Assembly: GCF_963678635.1 (NCBI RefSeq)
Contig: NC_087066.1
Coordinates: forward strand, 43,237,682-43,301,681
From: Symsagittifera roscoffensis
Lineage: Eukaryota > Xenacoelomorpha > Acoela > Convolutidae
DNA length: 64,000 nt
Reading direction: 5' to 3'
Program-made: the position numbers and the translations under genes
Shown here: one piece after another, positions 18,867-30,800 of the stretch
Position numbering within the stretch: position 1 is the stretch's first letter
Layout of the letters: the number at the start of each line of letters is the position of its first letter
Notes under the pieces: model-generated
Told to the model about the DNA's origin: nothing
Databases searched by the model: none
The model's input: the letters and a program-made list of their open reading frames with translations, nothing else

Positions 18867-21800
18867 GTACAAGACAAGGCGATCACAACAATCAAAGCTA
18901 TTTTCAACAATTTACAACTATTACAAAAATTTACCAAAATACAGTTTTTTTAAAACAAATGTTAAAAAATTATTAGAAATTGCTGCTTAAATAGAATCTC
19001 TTCAATAATATTCCCCTTTTTGCAAAAGGGGAACACTTCGAAACACCTAATAACGAATTTCAGGATATTCGCTATAAGGTATAAATTTTTATATGCTTAG
19101 CCGTTGATTTATTGTTCCGACTTTCGATACGAAAGTAACGGAATATTTGTGCTCGGGGTGGGTTTTTTTTTCTTCAGACAAATTTCGACTTTTTAAATAG
19201 CCAATTCTGACGGAATTTTTTATATCATTCAAAAGGTATTGTTGTCCTGAGCTCAAATTTGAAAAGATATTTCACCTGTGGTCATTTTTCGTAAAGTTAT
19301 GAGGGTTTAAAGATTGCCATTTTGGCCAATTTGGGACAATTAACGGGCGATGTATTTCGCGCTATTAACGCGTAAGCGGAGAGTTAATCCGTCTTAGAAA
19401 TCGTTCCAAATTGGTTGAACGAAGCTTATTTGCCATAATTGATTTGTTACAAGGATCGAAATCTATCCTTTTGTACTTTATATGGCGGGTGGGGGGATGA
19501 TTTTCATAAAAAATTTCAAATTTTAGAAAAAAAAATTTTTCATTTTGTTTTGTTTCATTGAATTTTTTAATGTTATTACTGCTCCATAAACCTTAAAAGG
19601 CAGTCGGAACATTCAGGGCTTCGCCCTGATACGAGCAGTCTTGTTTCTTTATAGGGGGATATTTGTTACTAGGTATCCGAAGGGGATATAGTTAAAAAGA
19701 TCACTTACATGTATGCTTCTAGGCTCGCTAAAGTGAGAAGTATAAAAATTTTCAGTATAATCTGAAATTTTTTTCTAAAATTTTTTCAGTTTTGATATTG
19801 AGCCTTTGATAATGATTCGACAATACGGAAATTGTTCTTATTTTCATAATAATTTTAATACTTTTTTAAAGTTTGTTTTGGTTAAATCATTCATTTGATT
19901 ATTAAAAGCTTTGCTGCTGCAAAATTGAGGTTATTATATCAGCCTGTACAACATCAAGTGCGGTATTTTTAAGTTATCAACTTTGTATTTTAACGGTTTA
20001 TGATCTGGTTAAAAGTCAATTTTTTCCTTAGGCGTTCCATCCGTTCCTGAATGTGATATCAGGGCTACAAACTGAACTGGCGGCTGCGGCTCTGAGCCAG
20101 GGCGAGACCCAAGCTGAGATGGCTAAGCGGAATTCGGAAGTGAGCCGGATTAGAGGGGAGGCTAAAGAATGGGAGAGTGAACACTACATGTTGTCGGAAC
20201 AACTCAGTTATGCAGAACGGACGATTGCAGATCTGAATGATTCAGTGAGGAAACTGGACCAGGAGAATACTTCATTGAAAAAGAATCTAAAAGAGGTGAG
20301 TCTCTGGACAACAATACGGAAATTGTTTTTAATAGTGTTTTTTTTATATATAAAATTGACGAAGTTTGCGAGAAAAAAACCTGACTCGGAAAAAGTTTAC
20401 TTGGAAAAAAAATCGAAAAAACGGTGTGTAAGTTTTTATTTTTGCTTGAAAAGAAAAATATGGGACCAAGTTAACATCCTCGCTCAAAGAATTTTTTTGG
20501 TGCAGGAGGGGGGAGTGTTTGGAGGATGTTAACTTTGTCCCTTAATTTTTGAGCAAAAATATGGGACCAAAAAGTTAACATCCTCCCCCAAAGAAACGTT
20601 TTTTTGGGAGTGGGGGGGGGGGGTATAATACAGTCACAAAATTTTTGAAAATACAGTCACAAAAGCCGTTTTTGGGCATTTTTTGAAAAATTTTGGCAAA
20701 AAAAATCGCGTTTTTTTGGCGCGCGCTCCCCCTCAAAGTTAGTATATATTGGCGCCAAAGGCGCCTTTAGAAAAAACGGATTTCTGAAAAAGTATCAAAG
20801 GGGGACCCTTTGGGTCGGCAGGGGGTCGAATCCCTGGGTGGGGATGTTAACTTTAATAAATTTAAAGTCATTTTAGTCCATCGTCATATTTAGTACAAAA
20901 AAGGGTAGAGATCGAATTTTTTGAGACGTGTAATTCAAAAAAGGGGCAAACTATAGAAATTTAAGATTTCGCTCTGTTGATAATTTGGAAAAACATACCT
21001 TGATTAATCAAATTAAAAGCCCTTTTTTCTTAATCCACGCTGAGTCGTAAAATCTATTTTTCCTTGTGTTTTTTAGAGTGAGCGAACTAATAATGCCCTG
21101 GCTGATGAACTACGACTGGCAAAGAGTGAACTGCTGACATGTGGGAAGGAGATGGAGTCTCTCTCCGCAGAGAGAGGTCAGTTGAGGTCAAATAAATTGG
21201 ATCTGGAGCTGAAGTTAGAGGAGACGAAACAAAGACTGCAACAGCAGGCGGAGGCCAATCAGAAGGCAGAACTGGCAAAGGTGCTCACTTTTCGAATGGC
21301 AATTGTTTTGGTGAAAACGATATGGTGATTTTGCACGAAAGCTTTGGATAAAAACAGCGTAAATGATAATGATTCGAAAAATTTGACGTGAAAAGTTAAA
21401 TTGATTTTTTTGCAATAGGGCGGGTGGTTTTTCAAAAAAATAATAAAACCGCGTCTTTCTTAAGTTTATTTTAAATTTATTTTTTTGTTTTCTGAAGATG
21501 AGCATCCCTGAAATCTTCAATTCGCTCTTTTTACCGATAAAAAAAAACTAAAAATTGACTGCTTTTTTGTTTAAGCCGTGTTTTGACGACGCCAAAACAC
21601 TGCTCGTAATGTCAAAAGTAGAGTCAAACTCGATTCGAGTATATCTTTTCTTAGACATTTTTGTCTTAATTTTGTTTGGTGTTTATGTTTCAGGACTACT
21701 TGGAGGCGAGTGTGACAGAGGGCAACTATGCGAGGAACAGACTGGCAGCCACCCAGAGAGACCTCGAGGGTGAAGTGAGGGAACTCAAGGCCAAGGTCGA

Positions 21801-24800
21801 CCGGGAACGCGGTAAGCTTACATTTGACTCACAAATATCCTTTTGTAATGTAAATTGCTATACGGTCTCTAATTTAAAACACGGGGTGGGGGGGGGGGGG
21901 GGAGCTGTGCATGAAGTTCAGTTTTTTTTCTGGGAGTCGATAAAAAAGCTGTTGGTAAGTTGATATATGGACAAACACTTTTGCTTGTCAAAATCTTTCC
22001 TAACTGTAAGGACTGAATATCTGATAAATAAATCGTCTGCAAATCATATTTATTTCCATGTAAATCGCATGTTTCCCCCAGAGAATGGAATGTGGCAGAA
22101 GCACAAACTGGAGACAGAGTTGAGTGAGAGAGTGAAGGAATTGGAATCTATAAGGACACAATTGAGCAGACAGGAGGATGAGCAGACCAAAAAAGAACAG
22201 ACGCAGAAGAAGAAGCAAAATGAAGAGAGAGTCAAGGCTAATGAAGAGAAGGTACGTCATATTATAACAGGAATTGCAGGCTGTAACAGGAATTGCACGT
22301 CATATTATAACAGGAGTTGCATGCACAACTGAAGATTTTAATCGCATTTATATTAGAAAAAAAAACTTTTTTTTTTTGCTTTGTTTCTTCAGTTTTGTAC
22401 CATTTACTGTGCGTGGTGAAAGAGATGACAAATAATGACTTCAATTATTCTATTAAGTGAGTAGAAAAATATCAAAAAGAGCATGTTTCTTCAGATGTAT
22501 TTTAGAATGTTTCAATTTTTTTTTAACCAAAAACGCGCCAAGGGAAACTCAAAAACTGACATTGACAGTTAAAAACTATGTTTTGTATCTTAACTAAAAA
22601 AATTTCTCTCGGCCTTGCCTAGTTTAAGTTTAATTTTTTTTTTTCGAACCAGTTTTTCTCGACACCGAAAATTAGTTTTCAAAACTTTTTGTGCGGATCA
22701 TTCTACAATAAAAGGTCTTTAATTATTTGATATGCCTGATTGATTTACTAGGAAAAATTAAGTTAAAAAAATCTAAAATATTCGATTACCAAAATGCTTT
22801 TTTTTCCCATTTGGAGGTTAAAACAATAATAATTCTATTGCTTGGATGTATTTTTCTTGGCCATATTTTTTCGGCTGGTTTCCCTAAATTTTTTTGTCCA
22901 ATTTCTTTTAGTACGAAGCAGTGACGAGAAAATTTTTATGACATTTCAGTTTATTTTTCTGGCGATGAATTGAAAAGGATTCAAGCTTGAAGTAAGTGTT
23001 TTTGCAATCTTAAGACCATTTATCCACGGTGGAAAGGACCAACACAAGAGCTGTACAGCTCATCACGGCGAACCGCTGTTGTGCCTCTGTTTAAGAACTA
23101 CATACAATTTTTTTGGTTTTTTTTCTGGGCTGGGTAATGTTGTTTCACCCTCAAGCAACGAGCACGGATCATGGTGGGCCTCGAACATCCGACTTTTCGA
23201 TTGAGAGGCGGAGACGCGCACCACTTCACCACCGCTTCCTTTACCACAATCTAAAAGCCTGCTTTGGATACAAGATTTTCACACGGTTTTCCAGTAAATT
23301 AACTGATTTCACGGATTTTTTTGCAATTTGTTTGAACGTTGAATAATCGTAGTTCGCATAATTTGTCTTCGCTGTAGGAAGTTTTTAAAATTAAAAAAAG
23401 TTATAACTTACAGAAAAATGTGCGGAAAGATGTATGAGTTTCTTTTGTATTCAAAAATGTTTACTTTTACCAATTAACAAGACTTTAAGGTCAGTGCCGA
23501 GAATGCGAATCCTTTTGGCTGACCACAGGCTGGCCATAGACAGAGGCTGACTAAAGACATTAGACAGAAGAAAAATGTTTCCGCAACTGGCGTGACTTTC
23601 ACGAAAGTTGCTATTTTTACTTCAATTTAAAATGATTATACTAAATTTATGATTTTCACGACATTTTTGACTTTTTTGTTATCCGGTTAAGTAATACTTG
23701 TTTTAAATTATAAAAAGTTTGCTTCTCATAAAATTTCAGGGTAATTTCTGTGGTCTGTTGTGTCTGCTTGTCTGTTTCCATTTTTTTGACATTTTAAGCT
23801 CGCTTATTGTGAGATGAGGTCCTTCAAAATCAATAAATTAGCTCTAGGTATCGTTTCTCGGATCCTTAATTGCGATCATGCGTAGCTTCTAAGTCTGCCA
23901 CGCAAATCTAGACTAACGCAGGTAACTTGCAGAGTTCTGCGCGACTTAATTTCAGCATGTTTCTGCCTTTCTAGTCTGTTTCGAATAGTTTTCAAGACTA
24001 TATCGCCACTAAATTGCAGACTATTGCGATTTAATTCCAGACTATGGCGACTTAATACGATATGTCCAAACTTCGTCCACGACAATAAAAACCCGTCCAG
24101 ACTACGAGTGTTCGGTCCCGGAATTAAAATCAGCGCGGAACCATTAATATCTGAAGCTAAGTTGCCACTTCAACCCCGGTAGTCTTATTTTTTCAACCTA
24201 CTTAGGAATCTCTGTTGCGTGACTTCGACAATCAGAAACTAGTTCTGAAGAGTGAACATGAACAAGAGTTGAAGATACTGAAGGACAAGTTGGAACAGGA
24301 GAAGTCCGCTGCTGCCTCTGAGTTGAGATTGCGACTAGAGGCCGAGAAAGAAGACCTCGTCCAACTGTTCAATGTCGACAAACTCAGTGCCAACATGGTC
24401 CAGGTCAGCTCACTATGTTCAGAATATTGTTAACATAACAGGCTGACAGATTTTTTAAAACTATCAATAGCGGTCCTTAGCATTATACTTACTTTTTATT
24501 GTCCTTCATATCAAGCGCCGCTCCGCTAAATTCTAGCTTTATTTTTTTTTCATTTGCGTTATTTTGCTTGCAAACTGAACTTTGTTGATTTTTGCGGCCG
24601 TTTAGATAGTCGCTGAATTGTTTGATCATCAATTTTTAGAGCTGCTCACGACTCAACAGTTTTTTTTTCTCAATCTAGATCTTCAAATACAGCTCGCTTT
24701 AATAACTAAATAAACGTCACCCTTATTGTTTTTTTAAGAACCGCTCAGTGTTTGAAGATCTACGTTGAGAAAAGAAAGTGATCATTGAGTCGCGAGGAGC

Positions 24801-27800
24801 TCTAAAAATAGATGATCTTTCAATTCAGCGACAATTAGAATGGAGGTTGCAATTTAGGAGAAACAGAAGGACCAGATGTATGAACAGATTAAGGCCTCCA
24901 AGCAGAAAGTGGAGGACCTGGTCAGAGAGCAGAATCAGCTGAAGGAGAGACTGAACAACCAAGAAGATGAGACGAGGACCAAACTGGCGGAGAAAGAGGA
25001 CCATGTCAGGAAACTCAAGAACGCCATCGAGGAAAAAGAGTGGGTGGAATTCGATAAATATATCAAAACTCCCCAAAACAGTCCCGGGTGCCAGCCTATG
25101 TTTCATTTAGTCGACAAATTTTATGAATGTTACGACCGTCTCGAAAAAAATGAGTATTAATCGACTTGGTGTTCGACTTAAAATAGATTCTCGCACAGTT
25201 TTGATTGTTACGTCTCAACAATTTTGTAGCTCAGTGTCATTAAAAACTCAATTATGATCTATTAGTTGTAAGTTTGTGAAGTTGTTCAATCTGTGAGCAG
25301 ACTCTAAACAAAGTGAGGTGAATTTACCTTTAAAAGTAGCTTAAGTTACCTCAAGGTTAAGGCAAAATATGCTCAATGCTCACCTTAACTTTACCTCAAG
25401 CCAGCTCAACTACTCTCTTAACTCACCTCAAGTTTACCTTAAAACTTGTAGGGGAATTACCTTAAAGTTTATCCTATGTTACCCCAAGTTTACCTGAAAA
25501 AGTTACCCTAAATAACAAAGTAAAACTACTCTAAGACACCTAAACTATTACCTTCACTCACCTCAACTTTACACTAAGACTTATGAGGTGAAATTACCTT
25601 GAATTTTACCTTAAGTTATCCCAAGTTTAAGCTGAAAATTTACCTTAATTGTGTTGTGCCACAAAAATATCTCAACTTTTCTTAGAGTGCACAAGTTCAA
25701 ATTTTAGAGAGAAGTTTGGGTCTCTTGCAAAATATTCCGCAGGGAAATTAAAAAATTTTCGATTAAATATTGGTTTTCATTTTTTTTTCGCAAGAATACG
25801 GAAAAATCCAATGAAATGTCGAATGATCGAACGTCCGAAGGCTATTTGCGAACGAATGCTGTACTAGCAAATACAAACAAATAGGGCCAAAAAAATCCAC
25901 TCATTGAATATGTGTTTCTTGAAAAAATATATTAAAAACCGGTCAAGTTTTTTTTCATAAACTGCATTACTTTCTCAGCAAGACTTTGAGATCAAGAAAA
26001 CCACTCAGACCCTTGAAATATTGTTTCGGACTCGTTATTTTATATTCATGCAAATCGCAAAACCTAATTATGATTTCGATGATAAATGATTTCGATTATG
26101 ATTTCAATCTAGTCTAGATAGTTATTATTTCATTTTGAAATTAGAGATGACTGCCGACACTTGGAACGACAGATGGGAGAGGAGGTGCGGAAGAGGGAGG
26201 AGAGGTTGGGGGAGTTGCGGAGGGAGAAGGGGGAGTTGGAACTGGATCTAGCCAGAGTGAGCGAGGCCAGACAGAGTGCCAGAATGCAGTTGATGGAGAC
26301 ACAGAAGCTGCTCAAATCAGGTCAGCATATGAGAAAGAAAAACACAATTGCTTAACATATTCACCCATATTTGCATTTGAATCGCAAAAATCAATGTGCT
26401 ATATCAATGGGAAAATCTCCGACTCTTCACAAATGGAAGCGTGTTTACCCAAACAACAGATCCATGGATAATATGTAATTATGTTTGCGTTTCATTGTCT
26501 GTCTCTAATCGATTAAAAATGGATTATATTACTATAATCTAATAAGGCAGAAAAATCCATGGTAAATCAACTATAATCCACTGAAGATATATATTTTTTC
26601 ATTTTACCCACGTCGGCTAAGTGAACAAAACTTGAAACATTGAGTAGGTTTAGAATTTGTGTAGGCCGTAGGATATGAAGTTTTTGGCAATCATATGAAA
26701 AATTTCTGCATCAATCAAGTATATTATACAAAAGTATTATACATTGTCGCACAATGCATTACAAATTCAAGTTACAAGAAAACTCATTTTAGAGAATTTG
26801 AATTGGATTAGCTTCATTTTCAGTTAAAAAAATAATGGATTTTGATCAAATACAATCAATTTGATATCTGATGAGACATGGAAATGGAATATTGAAAAAA
26901 TTTAGAACATGACAAAAATGCAATAAATTAATTAACGAGCCAGTCCAAAATTTCCTCAAATTTTTTGCTAATTAGGCTGAGAGAAGCTTCAACAATGCAC
27001 GGCATAGTTTTTAGAAAAGACATTTATTGATGTTTTTTGATTTCCACAGCAATCTGGGACGGCTCCAATTTACAATATTTGTTATCGAAAATCCAAAAAT
27101 ATTTTTAGGCAATTTTTTTAACCAATTACTATTGGAGACCATTTACATTTGGTTGATACATTTGGTTGAGTGATGTATCATATTAGAGCTCTTTCAGTCA
27201 TGATTCGATTTCAAAAAAACTTTTACAGTGTTGAGAAAAAGCGGTTTGAATTTTTTGGTCTAATTTCGAGCTAACTAGTAAGGTAGTTAGTAATGCATTA
27301 GCTTATTTAAGCGTAAATTTAATCGTGAAAATTTTGTATTACTCAAGTAAAGGTAGTCTTATGAGTTTTATAGCGCAATTTTGGAACTCAAAATCATGAA
27401 AATTCGAAAAACTTCCGCAAAAAACTTTGAAAAAACTCTTTGAAAACACTTTGAAAACACTGTTTTCCAATTTACATATTTTGGTATAACTCTCAAAAAT
27501 ACCTATGTTTTTTTTGTTCAGTTTTGCAGAAAAAAAACGACACCAATTTGAGAAAACATTTTTGTATTTTTTTAGATTGTGATAGGAACATTCTGTGCTA
27601 CTTGCACAGTAACCGGCTTTGCTTGTTTTTTTTGCTTCTTGTTTTCCACGCAAAATCAGCAGCCACAATTAATGAATGGGCCAAAATTTTCAAAATTTTT
27701 CCCCAGTGTCGAGAAAAACCGGTTCGAACTTTTTAATTGTTTGTCTTAATTCGAGCAAACAAATTAAGCGAGCAGGTTTACCAGCTGACTTATGCCTAAT

Positions 27801-30800
27801 TTAAAACCTTATAACTTAAATTTAAGCATATAAAACTAGTTTTTGGAGTTCTTACCTTCATTTTAGGAACTAAAAATCTCCAAAACATAGAAACTTTTTT
27901 GTAAAAGTTTTTGAAAGTTTTTTTTAAAGATTTTCTAGTCATTTTTCTAAACTTTTCGTCCATATTGCCTATATTATTTTGACTGTCTAATACGCCTAAA
28001 TTTCATCTTACGTCAGATCCCACCAAGCAGAAAAAACTACACTTTTTTGGAAAATAAACACTTTCTAAACCGTAGTTTTCTTAAGACTATGGTCGGAACA
28101 TTCGGTGCTACTTGAACAGTAACCGGTTACCCTTGTTTTATTTTGAGTTAGACCAACAGTAAAAGTTCAATTACTACAGCGTTACTACCCGGACTTGAAT
28201 AAGAATCGACTGTACTGGATTTTAGAGATAAAAATATTGGACAAATTAATCAATAAAGATGCAAACTTTGAAACTCAAAACCATATGTAATGGATTATCG
28301 TCAAATTTGAGTCACGCCCATCGCTCAACCATAACTCCCTTCAACCATTAAATACCCCTCGGTCAGCGATTGAACCAACTACTTGATTTTAAGGAAGGTG
28401 AAGGAATTGGGAGTATTGCGATAGCAGCGGTTGACGAATTACGTTTTTTCACCATGGCCAGGGTGAAAAACAATTAAAATAACTTAATGAACTGCCAAAT
28501 TGAAAAAGTAGAGAAAATCTAAAAAATAGATAGCACTATCTGAAAATTAAAAGAGTTTTTGAAATGTAAGAAGCAGCAATTGGACTAAACAGGAAATGAG
28601 ACAACTTTGAAAAAAAAAACAGAACATTTTGTCAATAATCTCTAAAAAATTCATCTAATCGAACATAAATGATTATAATGGCCCGCATTCAGTAAAAAGA
28701 GAAAATAATAGATTATGATGGGTTTTTATTCCGGGGCGGATATAGGGGGGGGGGGGGGCGGCGAGGCGGACGCCCCCCCCCCTCTCCCCCCTCAGGGATT
28801 CGATCCCCTGCCGACCCAAAGGGTCCCCCCTTTCATACTTATTCAGAAATCCATTTTTGGCCGACCGACCCTAAAACTTTTCTAAAGGCGCCTGCGGCGC
28901 CAATATATACTAACTTTGAGGGGGAGCGCGCGCCAAAAAAACGCGATTTTGTTGTCAAAATTGTTCAAAAAGTGCCCAAATAGGGGCAAAACAGTGCTTT
29001 GAGAGAGCTCGAAAAATCAATTTCGTCGACCTAAAAAAAGAGGTCGTCAAAATTTTGGAAATTTTTTTGAAAATCCCCCCCCCCCTCGAGAAAATCTTAG
29101 ATCCGCTCCTGTTTTTATTGTCAGTCTCCATAAATTTCAAAAACAAGAGATTAAAATCGATTAAAAATGGATTATAAGGTTACTTTTTTTTGAAACAAAA
29201 AGCCCAATATAATCGATTATAATCGATTATAATCGATTAATTTTTGATAAAAAATTATTTCTGAATTTTTTTTTGAATCCATTTTAATCGATTATAATCC
29301 ATTTTTATTCAAAAAACGTCATCGCTTCATTTCATTTTATTTTTGTTTTGTTTTGTGTGCTTTTCAGTTGGTTTCATTTCTTATTGTTTACTGTTTACTT
29401 TATTACTGTTTACTGCAAGGACGGATTTAGGGGGGGGGGGGGGGCGGACGCAGTTTTTTAGGGATTCAGCCCCCTGCCTACCCAAAGGGTTCCCCCTTTG
29501 TACTGTTTTGTGATATCCATATTAAGTGACGGACCCTCTGGTCTTTGGCGCCAACAAAAACTAATTTTGGGGGGAGTGCGCGCCAAAAAACGCGATTTTT
29601 TGGTGAAATTTTTCCGAAAAAAGCCCAAAAAAATGATGCCATTTTTGGCCTGTTTTTTCAAAAGTTTGCCTGCGGCGCACAAAATTTGGCCAAAACAGGG
29701 TCTTTTTATCTGCCCCCACCCTTCGAGAAAATCTAATAACCGCCCCTGGTTTACTGATTTCTTACTTCTTACTGATTTTTACTGTGTTTTTATGCAGAAT
29801 AGCTATATTATAATCCATTATATTTCATTTTTCTTGTAAAATAATATTTTGATAGAAAAAGGGATTATAATATATTATATTAGGTTATAATAGATTATAA
29901 GAGATAATAATAGATTATAAGATATTTTAGGAAAAATTATAACCAATTATAACTGATTATAGTTTATTAAAATGTCACAAAAAATGTTATCAAATTAATG
30001 GATTATAAATCGTTTAAACATCTAAAATTGGCGCTTATAATTAATAATAATTTTGCTTAAAAAACGATTATTATTATAGTACAATCGATTATTTTATCTT
30101 TTTACTGAGTGCGGGGGATTATATTGATAAAACAAAATGGAATTATGATACATTTTGTATCGATTATAATCGATTATATTTTGAGTTTATTGAAAATGAC
30201 AATGAAAATCCAATATCATCAGTTTTTATCCATAAAACTCCAGTGCGGGGAGCAGAAACTTAACAAAATAGTGATCAACAGAGCGAGCTGTAACGCTGTA
30301 TTTGATTCTATCAAATCTTCCGATTATAATTGAAGTATTAAACAGGACTGCCCTTAAGAAAGTTTGAGTAATATGATAATAATGCGACCAATTAGCTTTA
30401 CGCTTTCAGCATCATATATAAAACTTTCACGGTGCGCATAGATTTTTCCTTTTGTTTCATTGTTGTTCCGACTTTCGTAACGAAAGTAACAGAATATTTG
30501 TGCTCGGGTGGGTTTTTTTTCTTCAGACAAATTTCGGCTTTCTAACTAGCCATTTTTGACGGAGTTCATTTATCTCATTTAAAAGTGATTGTTTTCTTGA
30601 GCTTAAATTTGAAAAAGTATTTCTCCTGTGATCATTTTTTGAAAGTTAGGTGGTTTAAAGATTTTTATTTTGGTCATTTTGGGACAATTAATGCGCGATA
30701 TACTTCGCGCTATTAACACGTAAGCGGAGATTTTTTCCTTCTTAAAAAATTTTCCAAATTGGTTGAAGGAAGCGTATTTGCCAGAATTGATTTGCTACTA

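Larger units (their letters stand above)
28682..30115. mobile_element. Inverted-repeat element that hosts two nested hAT MITEs
   Basis: CCCGCATTCAGTAAAAAGAG at 28,682 is matched in inverted form by ...CTTTTTACTGAGTGCGGG ending near 30,114, about 28 bp at two or three mismatches. The inside is AT-rich, with many TAATCGATTATAATCCATT-type units (29,155-29,305 and 29,800-30,080), and is interrupted by MITEs at 28,731 and 29,416. Without them it would be about 0.7 kb. A GATTATA target duplication is possible but not clean. Confidence 0.65.

Noticed and set aside
20061-20063. Alternative acceptor ATATCAG for exon 2
   Set aside because: It breaks the frame with exon 1, while TTCCTTAG at 20,031 keeps it and has a better pyrimidine tract.
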